The notes beneath the pieces were generated by a model, which worked only from the letters and a program-made list of their open reading frames with translations, did no database searches and was not told the DNA's origin. From an uncultured Johnsonella sp. (lineage in GTDB: Bacteria > Bacillota > Clostridia > Lachnospirales > Lachnospiraceae), in contig CAAFUL010000126.1 of NCBI GenBank assembly GCA_900766185.1, forward strand, positions 1 to 19,688: DNA of 19,688 bases. The letters are read 5' to 3'. The translations under genes were made by a program, and so were the position numbers. This document shows, one piece after another, positions 8,356 through 16,066 of this stretch. Positions within the stretch are counted from its first letter, which is position 1. Each line of letters starts with the position of its first letter.

Positions 8356-8369
8356 TTAGGTATACCTAA
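8356..8369 (-). promoter_or_regulatory. Operator of DtxR/MntR type in front of the metal operon
   Basis: Perfect 14-bp palindrome TTAGGTATACCTAA. TTAGG/CCTAA arms are the hallmark of DtxR-superfamily operators. It lies a few bases downstream of the predicted transcription start (about 8374), where a bound repressor would block initiation. A further TTAGG half-site occurs inside the promoter spacer (8388-8392, minus strand). The regulator is most likely the DtxR-type gene at 3930-4571. Confidence 0.8.
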
Positions 8370-8380
8370 TTTTTCTCTAT

Positions 8381-8409
8381 AGTATAGCCTAAAATATGTG
8401 CTGTGTCAA
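8381..8409 (-). promoter_or_regulatory. Sigma-A promoter of the metal transport operon
   Basis: On the minus strand TTGACA (8404-8409), a 17-bp spacer and TATACT (8381-8386). It is near consensus in both boxes. The 5' untranslated leader to the ATG at 8330 would be about 44 nt and contains the palindromic operator. Confidence 0.85.
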
Positions 8410-8437
8410 TAATATAAGAATTCTTCTATATAAAAAT

Positions 8438-9020
8438 TTAAATCATACCCGACTTCTCAAAATGCTTCTTAAGAAGCCCCTTTGAAATCACTGCTCCGAT
8501 AAATGCACAAATTGCTATAATAATAAGCATTATTATTGTTGTAGTAGGTGAAACTAATCCGGTTAAAGTATCCAAATACTCAGCTCCGAACATTTTTTCA
8601 TAAGATTTAAAAGTCTGATCGGCATAGAATAAAAACGGCACATACATTCCTCCAAATCCCGAAAGAACACAAAATATAATATACCCTATGGTTAGTCCTT
8701 TATAGTTTTCGACTCCTTTTATTCTTGCTATAATCATTGCAAGAACTCCACCGACAATACAGCTTATTATATATGGCGGATAAAAACCTATAATGCTTGT
8801 AAGTACGCAAAACAGCAATATCATCCATGGATTTTTTGTTTTAGAAGGAACTAAAAAAATAAGTGATTGCTCCGATAATATCCCAGATAGGTAATGCTAA
8901 AAGCAATGTATATGGCGATATGAACAAGAAAGTCAATGTTCTATATATGATCTGCGAACACAAGACCATCAATGCAGTAATAATCAAATCTTTAATTTGA
9001 AATTTCTTTTTTTCTTCCAT
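8438..9020 (-). pseudogene. ECF transporter S component (Trep_Strep/MptD family), frameshifted
   Basis: The frame from the ATG at 9020 (AAGGAGG 9 nt upstream) runs 59 codons, MEEKKKFQIKDLIITALM..., and stops at 8841-8843. The rest of the protein continues in another frame down to 8438 and ends KKHFEKSGMI, a typical Trep_Strep C-terminus. Removing one T from the T7 run at 8853-8859 joins the two frames into 193 aa, the normal length of this family, with sequence running through LVPSKTKNPW. The product would be a five- to six-helix membrane protein that binds the substrate of the ECF importer. The gene is last in the ECF/ABC block. The break may be a real mutation, slippage or phase switching, or a sequencing error in the homopolymer; the C-terminal 128-residue frame alone is not a credible gene. 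Confidence 0.85.
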
Positions 9021-9041
9021 TTATTCAGTCCTCCTTGAAAT

Positions 9042-9743
9042 TTAACAGTTTTTTATTTTCATAATAACAATAACTACATAAAAGGCTATCATTGTTATCA
9101 AAAACAATGTATCAATCACGCTGAAATGTACTTCTATATAGCTTGTTTTTTTACATGAGACACCCAGTCCCCTTGTTTCAACAGATGCTGCTAATTCTGT
9201 TGCAGTAGATAACATTCTCATCAATATCGGTATCAACATCATTTCGTAAATCTTGAACGGATGTTTTAATATACCTAATATTGAAATATCTATTCCCCTT
9301 GTTTTAATGCCTTGTCTTATGCAAATGACATCCTGTTTTACAGTAGGAAAAAATCGCAGTATTACAGCTAAAGGAATGTTGATGTAATATGGAATTTTCA
9401 TATTATGAAAAGCTGCAATTATTTCTGAAATCTCAGTGGTTCTAAGCAGATTCAAAGCCGCAAATATTATCGTTACAAAACATAACACAAAATAATGTAT
9501 AGTCGTTGCAATAAACAATGGGCTAATCTCAGCTAAAAAAAATAAACCTCCATAAAACAATAAGAATTTTACACCGGTTTTAAACATTCCGCTAAGCATT
9601 GCAAATACAAAAACTGAAAGAAACAACAATATTTCATATTTCTTTCCTGTCAATATAAAAACTAAAATTCCTACCAAGAAGACTTGTAGCAGTTTAATTC
9701 TTGAATCATACCTTATCCCATGCCGTTTACAGGTTTTAAGCAT
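9042..9743 (-). CDS. ECF transporter transmembrane T component (CbiQ/EcfT family)
   Basis: Membrane scaffold (233 aa) that couples the ATPase to the S component. It has about five hydrophobic segments. In the cytoplasmic portion two Arg-containing stretches, around IKTRGID and VETRGLG, correspond to the EcfT coupling helices with A-x-x-x-R-G style motifs. The gene starts inside the end of the double ATPase gene (8-bp overlap, with GAGAGGGCGG upstream) and is followed 21 bp later by the S component gene. This order, ATPase-T-S, makes a dedicated (group I) ECF importer rather than one sharing a housekeeping module. Confidence 0.88.
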   Translation of the reverse strand: MLKTCKRHGIRYDSRIKLLQVFLVGILVFILTGKKYEILLFLSVFVFAMLSGMFKTGVKFLLFYGGLFFLAEISPLFIATTIHYFVLCFVTIIFAALNLLRTTEISEIIAAFHNMKIPYYINIPLAVILRFFPTVKQDVICIRQGIKTRGIDISILGILKHPFKIYEMMLIPILMRMLSTATELAASVETRGLGVSCKKTSYIEVHFSVIDTLFLITMIAFYVVIVIMKIKNC

Positions 9744-11247
9744 AGTTTCCGCCCTCTCTTTCCGATAAAAAATTTTTAATTATTTCAAAATCAGAATCAT
9801 TTTTTACACAAAGGGTTTTGACTATTTCTCCCTTATCAATAAATACTGCTTTTGTTGCGACCCTGCTTAAAAACTCCAAATCATGAGAGATTACAAAATT
9901 CAGCACTTTGTGCTCACGAATAGTATTTATTGCTTCCGAAACCGCCTTCATATTGTTATAATCAAGCCCTGATGTCGGCTCATCAAAAACGATGATATGT
10001 TTATTTGAAGTAATTGCCGCCGCAATAGTTACTCTTTGTTTTTGCCCTCCTGAAAGAGCCTGCGGATGTTGTTCTTTAAATTCAAAAATATTCAATAATT
10101 TCATTGTACTTTCAAGTTCTTGATATTTTCTACCTTTATAAAATCCACTGCTCAAATTCAGTTCTGACAGAACAGAATCGGAATATAATTGATAATCGGC
10201 ATCTTGCATTACAAAATACACGCTTTTACACAATTCCTTTTGTTTTACCTTTCTACCTTCAAGATAAAATTCTCCGCATTTATTTTTTAATAACCCTGAA
10301 ATAATCTTCCCCAATGTGGTTTTTCCCGTACCGTTATATCCAATAATAGCTATTGTATCTCCATAACTACCCTTTAAATTACAATTTTCTAAAACAGGAT
10401 AAGAGCTATTATACGAAAACGATAAATTCCTAATCTCAAAATCAGTTTGCTTCTCGTCCGTCTTTGTCTCGTCTTCTAAAACATAGGATACTTTATCCAA
10501 ATCAAATGTTCTGAGATTGTACTTTCTTAAATCTTGTTCATCTAATTTTTTTATATCTTTTTCAAACAACTCTTTAACTATTTTTCCATTATCCACTATC
10601 AGGCATCTGTCACATAAATCTCTCAAATAGAACAATCTATGTTCCGATACAACTACTGTATGCCCCTCTTTTTTTAGCTTCTTCATAAGTTCTTTTAATT
10701 GCATAATTGAGCTTACATCTAAATTTGCCGATGGCTCATCAAATACATAAATTTTAGGATTTAGGGTTTTTGCAGCAATAATTGCAATTTTTTGTTTTTC
10801 CCCGCTTGATAAAGAAAACATATCCCTATTCATCAGCTTTTCAGAATTAAAAATATGAAAAGCACCGTCAACCCTATTTATCATTTCAGTTCTGTTAATT
10901 CCATAATTCTCACAGGCAAATGCCACCTCAGTAGTACTATTCGTTGTAAAAAACTGATTTCTCGGATTTTGAAATATAGAAGCAATATTTCTGCCGAGAT
11001 TTCCGGGCGAAGTATCTTTGGTATCTACTCCTAACACCTTCACCTGCCCTGATAAGTTCCCTTCAAAAAAATGAGGAATTAACCCGTTTATCAGCCTCAT
11101 GACAGTTGTCTTTCCTGAACCTGACTGCCCTGTGAATAAAACAAACTCTCCTTCTTTTATCTTAAGGTTTATATTTTTCAAACAACCTTCTGTTTGTGTT
11201 CCATAACTAAAACTGACATTATCTAAATCAACAACTATATTTTCCAT
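9736..11247 (-). CDS. Fused double ATPase of an ECF transporter (EcfA-EcfA')
   Basis: Two ABC ATPase domains in one chain, 503 aa from the chosen start. Domain 1 has Walker A GQSGSGKTT (about 40-48), FQNPRNQFF typical of EcfA, signature LSSGEKQK (about 146-153) and VFDEPSANLD. Domain 2 has GYNGTGKTT (about 303-311), LSGGQKQR (about 398-405) and VFDEPTSGLD. The first signature deviates from LSGGQ (second Gly to Ser). Such fusions are common with Trep_Strep-type S components. A longer frame begins at a TTG at 11268, but AGGTGATG just after the upstream stop is placed for the ATG at 11247. It energises the T and S components encoded directly after it. Confidence 0.9.
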   Translation of the reverse strand: MENIVVDLDNVSFSYGTQTEGCLKNINLKIKEGEFVLFTGQSGSGKTTVMRLINGLIPHFFEGNLSGQVKVLGVDTKDTSPGNLGRNIASIFQNPRNQFFTTNSTTEVAFACENYGINRTEMINRVDGAFHIFNSEKLMNRDMFSLSSGEKQKIAIIAAKTLNPKIYVFDEPSANLDVSSIMQLKELMKKLKKEGHTVVVSEHRLFYLRDLCDRCLIVDNGKIVKELFEKDIKKLDEQDLRKYNLRTFDLDKVSYVLEDETKTDEKQTDFEIRNLSFSYNSSYPVLENCNLKGSYGDTIAIIGYNGTGKTTLGKIISGLLKNKCGEFYLEGRKVKQKELCKSVYFVMQDADYQLYSDSVLSELNLSSGFYKGRKYQELESTMKLLNIFEFKEQHPQALSGGQKQRVTIAAAITSNKHIIVFDEPTSGLDYNNMKAVSEAINTIREHKVLNFVISHDLEFLSRVATKAVFIDKGEIVKTLCVKNDSDFEIIKNFLSEREGGNYA

Positions 11248-11255
11248 TTCATCAC

Positions 11256-12980
11256 CTATATTTGCCAACCGGTAGATTTTTTTCTGATTTCAATGAAATG
11301 CTTATATACCCCGTCCTGATTGATCAACTCATTATGATTTCCTTGCTGTACAATTTCTCCTTTATCAATAACAATAATTTTGTCCGCTTCCCTTACGGTG
11401 GACAGCCTATGGGCAATGCTGATAAGAGTTTTATTTTTTGTTAATTCCTTAATTGCACTAATTAACATACACTCATTTTCAGGGTCTACACTCGAAGTTG
11501 CTTCATCAAGGATAATAATCGGTGCATCTTTAAGAATTGCTCTTGCAATAGATATTCTTTGCTTCTCTCCTCCGGATAATACCCCACCGCCTTCTCCCGC
11601 TACAGTATCATATCCGGCACTAAGACTTGTTATAAAATCATGACAGCAAGCTTTTTTGCACGCTTCTATAACCTCTTCATGTGTAGCATCGGGCTTTCCG
11701 AATCTTATATTGTTTTCTATGCTGTCATTAAATAAATAAACCTTTTGAAATACCATACTGATGTTCTTCAATAAGCTTTCCGAAGTAAATTCTTTAACAT
11801 TTCTTCCGCCTATAAGAACCTCTCCTTGCCGTACATCCCAGAACCTAGCTATTAAATTGCAAAGTGTTGTTTTTCCGGATCCTGAAGCCCCCACAATAGC
11901 TAAACTGCTTTTAGACTCTACCCTTAAGTTTATATCTTTCAAAATATTTCTTTCCCCATATCCAAAGCAAACATCTTTAAATTCAATATCATAAGAACTT
12001 AAATCAAATTCTTTTTTGTTTTCATCAAGCGAAGGTATATCCGAAATATATTCCAGTCTGTTAAGTTGTGTTGCAAGCATTCTGCTTAAAAATGCTCCAT
12101 CATTAACCAATTCCAGCTCCATAAAAACTAAAAATGCAGATACAATAAACATCAGTACATAGGAAAGTGGAATTTTAGAATTCATATATAAAACTGTGGA
12201 AACAAACACCAACACACAGCTTGCAACTTTAAATACCATTTCATATAGCTTCATTAAATAGGCTGAACCTTCTGTAACCTCAATATCAATTTCGCATTTT
12301 CTTAAAAATGCTTTCTCGACATTATCTTTTCCCTCCCTTCCCTTTTTTAATGAACGAAGAACAGAAATTCCTCTGATATATTCGATTGCTTCTGTAACCA
12401 ACATTTCCTGCGAATCTTGCATAACAGGAGAATATTTTTCAGTCATCTTTGTAATAAGTCTAAGTACAATTATTCCTAAAATGATTGCTGACAAAGACAC
12501 CATTCCAACCGGAAAGCAAAATACCAATAACATAATTGTCATAATAAGAGCATGGAAAAAACCTCCAACAATAAAATTCATCGCAAGCATAGCCATTCCC
12601 TCTAAATCAGATATGGTTGTCGTTAAAACTGCTTGAATTGTTCCCAGGTTTTTTTCTGAAAAATATCCCATCGGAGCTTTCTTAAGCTTTTCTCCTATTT
12701 CGATTCTTTTATCTTTAAAAATTTCATAACCCGAAGCACTTAGGTTTCTGTCACAAAGATACTGAAATATAAATCTTCCCGATATACTTATAACAATAAT
12801 CATGGTAGACTGTATAATAATGGTTGAATTTAATTTTTCAAGATTTATCATTATTAATAGAACCGCAAACATCATAATTGAAGCAAAAAAAGATTTTAAA
12901 GCACTGAAAATAAGTCCTACAATTATGTTATTGCGATACTTGCCTGATATTTTTAATATTCGTCTTACAATCTTAATCAT
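11256..12980 (-). CDS. ABC half-transporter, YbtQ/IrtB-like
   Basis: Membrane-fused ABC protein of 574 aa. Residues 1-300 carry six hydrophobic segments of an ABC exporter fold. The ATPase follows, with Walker A GASGSGKTT (364-372), signature LSGGE (468-472) and Walker B IIILDEAT (488-495). It overlaps the upstream half-transporter gene by 8 bp, with GGGGGAGA before the ATG, and precedes the ECF ATPase by 8 bp. The pair therefore probably forms a heterodimer. Exporter-fold proteins beside an ECF T/S system resemble yersiniabactin and equibactin uptake loci, where such pairs import metal-siderophore complexes; export of a toxic compound is the alternative. Confidence 0.88.
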   Translation of the reverse strand: MIKIVRRILKISGKYRNNIIVGLIFSALKSFFASIMMFAVLLIMINLEKLNSTIIIQSTMIIVISISGRFIFQYLCDRNLSASGYEIFKDKRIEIGEKLKKAPMGYFSEKNLGTIQAVLTTTISDLEGMAMLAMNFIVGGFFHALIMTIMLLVFCFPVGMVSLSAIILGIIVLRLITKMTEKYSPVMQDSQEMLVTEAIEYIRGISVLRSLKKGREGKDNVEKAFLRKCEIDIEVTEGSAYLMKLYEMVFKVASCVLVFVSTVLYMNSKIPLSYVLMFIVSAFLVFMELELVNDGAFLSRMLATQLNRLEYISDIPSLDENKKEFDLSSYDIEFKDVCFGYGERNILKDINLRVESKSSLAIVGASGSGKTTLCNLIARFWDVRQGEVLIGGRNVKEFTSESLLKNISMVFQKVYLFNDSIENNIRFGKPDATHEEVIEACKKACCHDFITSLSAGYDTVAGEGGGVLSGGEKQRISIARAILKDAPIIILDEATSSVDPENECMLISAIKELTKNKTLISIAHRLSTVREADKIIVIDKGEIVQQGNHNELINQDGVYKHFIEIRKKSTGWQI

Positions 12981-14730
12981 CTGTCTCCCCCAAATCTTTG
13001 CTAAAACCTTTTATATAATTTCTCCATAAGGAGGCATATACACCATTTTTGTCCAGCAAGTTACTATGAGTTCCACTCTCAACAACTTCTCCATCTTTCA
13101 AAGTCAAAATAGTATCTGCTTTTGTGATAGTTGAAAGTCTGTGAGCAACTACAATAAGTGTTTTTCCTTTAATAAGATTATTTATTGCATTTTGAATAAG
13201 GTATTCATTCTCCGGATCTGCAAATGCAGTTGCTTCATCTAAAATTATTACCTTGGATTTTTTTAATATTGCCCTTGCAATAGTGATTCTCTGCCTTTCA
13301 CCACCGGATAACGCTTCTCCCGCATCTCCCACCTTTGTATCATATCCTTTTTCAAGTTCCATAATAAAGTTATGACAAGATGCCGCTTTTGCCGCTTCAA
13401 CAATTTCTTTATCACTTGCATTAGGCTTTCCCATCTTAATATTTTCTTTTATGCTCGTGTTAAATAAAAAGTTATCTTGTGCAACATAGCTTATCTCACT
13501 TATAAGTTGTTCAAATGGGATTTCAGATATTTTTTTACCTCCGTAAAATATATTGCCTTCTTTCGGATCCCAAAAACCTGCCATCAATTTTGCTATAGTT
13601 GATTTTCCGCTACCTGAGCTTCCAACAAGTGCAGTTACTGTATTGGGCTTTAACTCAAAGCTTATATTCTTGAGTACAAGCTTTTTATCGTAGGCAAATG
13701 AAACATTTTCAAAATGATAAAGAGTGTCATCTAAATCCACTTTCCTTTTCGGTCTTTTCAGTTCATCTTTTGCCAGAAATTCTTCTATTACTCCCAAGCT
13801 TGCTTTAACCATATTAAATTGTTCGGAATACTTCCCAATCTTCATCAAATGCGCAATAAATCCGATCGGTAATATAATACACACAATAAAACTTGATAAA
13901 GAGATTTTAGAATTCATATATAAATATGAGCCGAGCGGCAAAGTTCCTAAAAGTGTTGACGGCATAACAGCTTGAACAAATGCTGACCATAGCCAGCTTT
14001 GTTTCCACCATGCAAGTGTACTTTCATGGAAAAATTTAATTGCATTCGTAAATTTTTCATAGGAAGATGCACTATGGTTAAATGCCTTTATAACCTCAAT
14101 TCCGTTAACATACTCAACCAAGGTACTATTCATATTATTTTGAGCCGTAGTATAGGTTTTGCTTCTAATTTCATAGTCTTTCATCATCCCTATATACCCT
14201 AACATTCCTAATGGAATAGTAAGCAATGAAGCAAGTCCCATTCTATAATCTAAGACAAAAATCAAAATTAAAAATAAAGCCGGAGATACTATACCGGATG
14301 TGATTTCAGGCATAAAGTGTGCCATAGAATCCTCAAGTTTTGATATTGTATCTACCATCAAATTCTTAAACTCACCTGTTGGAGTATCTATCATAACTCC
14401 CATCGGAACTCTAAGCATTTTGTCTGCAACCAAAGTTCTTATATTTTTCAGAATACGGTATGTTGCCTTATGTGAAGTTATTGTAGAGTATAATGTAAAA
14501 AGTCCTTTTATAATTTGTCCGCCCAAAGCTATCAGTGTTATATATAGTACGGTTTGAAACGATATCTTTGATTGATAAATTTTCTCTATTAATTTAGCTA
14601 TTGCCAAAAATGGAACCATGCCGAACAATTCACCTATAATCGCCAAACAGATTGATTTATATAATTGTTTCTTCTCTTTACCGGCATATTTGATCAACAC
14701 TGAAATTGTATTTTTATTATTACACTTCAA
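12973..14730 (-). CDS. ABC half-transporter, YbtP/IrtA-like
   Basis: Membrane-fused ABC protein, 585 aa from the chosen start. Six hydrophobic segments lie in the first ~310 residues; the ATPase has Walker A GSSGSGKST (about 370-378), signature LSGGE (about 474-478) and Walker B VIILDEATAFADPENE (about 494-509). The ATAFADPENE D-loop form is familiar from the YbtP/YbtQ and Irt subgroup. The open frame begins at a TTG at 14748, but GGAGGG (14737-14742) lies inside that extension; the TTG at 14730 has the correct 6-nt spacing and gives an N-terminus MKCNNKNTIS. It is the first transporter gene after the TetR regulator and overlaps its partner gene. Confidence 0.88.
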   Translation of the reverse strand: MKCNNKNTISVLIKYAGKEKKQLYKSICLAIIGELFGMVPFLAIAKLIEKIYQSKISFQTVLYITLIALGGQIIKGLFTLYSTITSHKATYRILKNIRTLVADKMLRVPMGVMIDTPTGEFKNLMVDTISKLEDSMAHFMPEITSGIVSPALFLILIFVLDYRMGLASLLTIPLGMLGYIGMMKDYEIRSKTYTTAQNNMNSTLVEYVNGIEVIKAFNHSASSYEKFTNAIKFFHESTLAWWKQSWLWSAFVQAVMPSTLLGTLPLGSYLYMNSKISLSSFIVCIILPIGFIAHLMKIGKYSEQFNMVKASLGVIEEFLAKDELKRPKRKVDLDDTLYHFENVSFAYDKKLVLKNISFELKPNTVTALVGSSGSGKSTIAKLMAGFWDPKEGNIFYGGKKISEIPFEQLISEISYVAQDNFLFNTSIKENIKMGKPNASDKEIVEAAKAASCHNFIMELEKGYDTKVGDAGEALSGGERQRITIARAILKKSKVIILDEATAFADPENEYLIQNAINNLIKGKTLIVVAHRLSTITKADTILTLKDGEVVESGTHSNLLDKNGVYASLWRNYIKGFSKDLGETDD

Positions 14731-14786
14731 AAATATCCCTCCTTTCAAACAAGTGTAGGTTAGGTTTTGCTAACTATTTGCCGAAA

Positions 14787-15425
14787 TTATTTCACTCTAT
14801 TTTTCATTAAACCCTGCCAGCCATAATATTGGAAAGCAACTATACTCTTGATATATTCACCGGCATCATCGTACGGAATATTATGAATAATACACTCACA
14901 TAAGGATGTGATATATCCTTTGGTAATCACATGAACTTCAAACTCTGTGATTTTCGCATTGATTTTTTCTTTTTCAACAGTCGAATACATTAGCTTCATG
15001 TCTTTAGTTGTGTATCTTTCAACAATCTCTTCAATAAAATTCTCTACTCGTGAGCCTTTGCTACATTCAAAAATAAGTTTAAACTCATCGAAATGCTGAT
15101 ACATATAATTTACGAAATGCATTACTTCCGAAAACAATTCTCTAATAACAAACTTTTCATCTGCTTGTAATCTTAATTTATAATCTGCACTTTCACTTCT
15201 ATTTTCAGCGTCTTCAACAACATTTAATGTGTATTTATATACATCTTCAATAAGTGCAAAAAACAACTCTTCCTTATTTTTAAAATGACGATATATTGCA
15301 CCTGTAGTTACCTTTGCCGACTTTGCAATCTCTCCAACCTGTGCTTTTTCAAATCCTTTACTTAAAAACTCTTTTTTAGCACACTCTAAAATCCTATTTT
15401 TTGTTATATCAGAACAGTAAGACAT
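14787..15425 (-). CDS. TetR-family transcriptional regulator
   Basis: Repressor of 212 aa from the preferred ATG at 15425. The N-terminal ~50 residues are the TetR helix-turn-helix (RILECAKKEFLSKGFEKA, VTTGAIYRHFKNKEELF), followed by an all-helical ligand-binding domain that shows no recognisable subfamily. A longer frame from 15443 exists, but GGGGAGGG lies inside it and is spaced for 15425. The gene is the first of the transporter block, 56 bp before the first half-transporter, so it probably senses the transported compound. A palindrome overlapping its promoter (15471-15487) is the likely autoregulatory site. Confidence 0.88.
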   Translation of the reverse strand: MSYCSDITKNRILECAKKEFLSKGFEKAQVGEIAKSAKVTTGAIYRHFKNKEELFFALIEDVYKYTLNVVEDAENRSESADYKLRLQADEKFVIRELFSEVMHFVNYMYQHFDEFKLIFECSKGSRVENFIEEIVERYTTKDMKLMYSTVEKEKINAKITEFEVHVITKGYITSLCECIIHNIPYDDAGEYIKSIVAFQYYGWQGLMKNRVK

Positions 15426-15452
15426 CTGATTCCCTCCCCTCATTTTCCACTT

Positions 15453-15487
15453 TGATAATTATATTATTTTTGATAATTATATTATCA
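15453..15487 (-). promoter_or_regulatory. Tandem TetR-type operator sites
   Basis: TGATAAT-TAT-ATTATCA (15471-15487) is a perfect 7+3+7 palindrome. A second copy at 15453-15469 matches its first 14 or so bases and is imperfect at the end, so a 16-bp unit (TTGATAATTATATTAT) is directly repeated with 18-bp spacing. Two half-turn-related sites in front of a TetR gene and on its -10 box indicate repressor binding. Confidence 0.7.
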
Positions 15488-15506
15488 CTTTTATAGTTTT
15501 AGTCAA
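15479..15506 (-). promoter_or_regulatory. Promoter of the TetR-ABC-ECF block
   Basis: On the minus strand TTGACT (15501-15506), a 16-bp spacer and TAATAT (15479-15484); an overlapping TATAAT (15476-15481) gives a 19-bp spacer. The -10 lies inside the palindromic operator. No later promoter is obvious in the block, so the whole set is probably transcribed from here. Confidence 0.65.
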
Positions 15507-15544
15507 TACCTTTTCTCTAATCAAGAAGAGAGTAAAGAACAAAA

Positions 15545-15625
15545 TAAAAAAGTCTTTTCCCCCACAAAATACATACCTGAGGTTTCCTTTGATCCCTCAG
15601 CTATTTGTTAGCGAAAAAAGACTTA
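15545..15625 (-). terminator. Elaborate terminator hairpin after acpS
   Basis: AAGTCTTTTC-type arm (15550-15563) pairs with GCGAAAAAAGACTT (15611-15624); inside it ACAAAATA (15564-15571) can pair with TATTTGT (15602-15608), and CTGAGG (15577-15582) with CCTCAG (15595-15600). On the minus strand the stem is followed by TTTTTTATTTTG. It is 47 bp past the acpS stop and would end the lgt-acpS transcript before the TetR block. The long head is unusual for a plain terminator. Confidence 0.65.
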
Positions 15626-15671
15626 TCTAATTATTCCTACCGACAGCAACAAAATGTTAAAATCAGTAAAT

Positions 15672-16034
15672 CTATATTCTTTCAAATATCACATATCCCA
15701 CCGCATATTCCCGGGTGTGACTTATGCTTACATATATATCGGATATTTTTTGTTCTTCAGACATTTTTTTTGCATTGTTATAAAGTATTATATAGGGCTT
15801 TCCCAGCTCATCTCTAAGCACCTCTATATCTATAGGAAAAAAACTTCTGAATCCGGTTCCGAAAGCCTTGCTTACAGCCTCTTTTACCGCATAATTGGCA
15901 GCTAAGGATTGGTAGTTTTCACCAAAGGCTTCCACTTCCCTTTTTGTATAAACCTTATTAAGAAAATACTCCTTTTCAACAGCTTTTTTTATTCTGTCTA
16001 CTTCTATAATATCCGTACCTATTCCTATGATCAT
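15672..16034 (-). CDS. acpS: Holo-[acyl-carrier-protein] synthase
   Basis: Transfers 4'-phosphopantetheine from CoA to the serine of acyl carrier protein in fatty acid synthesis; cytoplasmic, active as a trimer. At 120 aa it has the normal AcpS length. The N-terminus GIGTDIIEVDRI carries the Mg2+-binding Asp8, and AVKEAVSKAFGTG carries the second ligand, Glu52. GGTGGAG lies about 9 nt before the ATG. It follows lgt on the same strand after 178 bp of repeat-containing DNA and is followed by the terminator hairpin. The gene is a phosphopantetheinyl transferase of the housekeeping type, not the Sfp type used by most NRPS clusters. Confidence 0.95.
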   Translation of the reverse strand: MIIGIGTDIIEVDRIKKAVEKEYFLNKVYTKREVEAFGENYQSLAANYAVKEAVSKAFGTGFRSFFPIDIEVLRDELGKPYIILYNNAKKMSEEQKISDIYVSISHTREYAVGYVIFERI

Positions 16035-16066
16035 ATTAATCTACACTCCACCCTCAAGCGACAATA

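Noticed and set aside
8438..8824. A 128-residue membrane protein starting at the ATG at 8824
   Set aside because: It has no ribosome binding site and is the C-terminal two thirds of a Trep_Strep protein whose N-terminus lies upstream in another frame.
14731..14748. N-terminal extension of the half-transporter from a TTG at 14748
   Set aside because: The GGAGGG Shine-Dalgarno site lies within this extension, so translation should begin downstream at 14730.
14759..14774. GTTAG-N6-CTAAC as an iron-box-like operator before the first half-transporter gene
   Set aside because: The arms are only 5 bp and the spacing does not fit the 19-bp DtxR/IdeR consensus. It is kept only as a weak possibility.
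8405..15508. GTCAATA at 8405-8411 and 15502-15508 as target-site duplication around the transferred-looking block
   Set aside because: Each copy is mainly the complement of a promoter -35 box (TTGAC), so the 7-bp match is expected without any insertion event.
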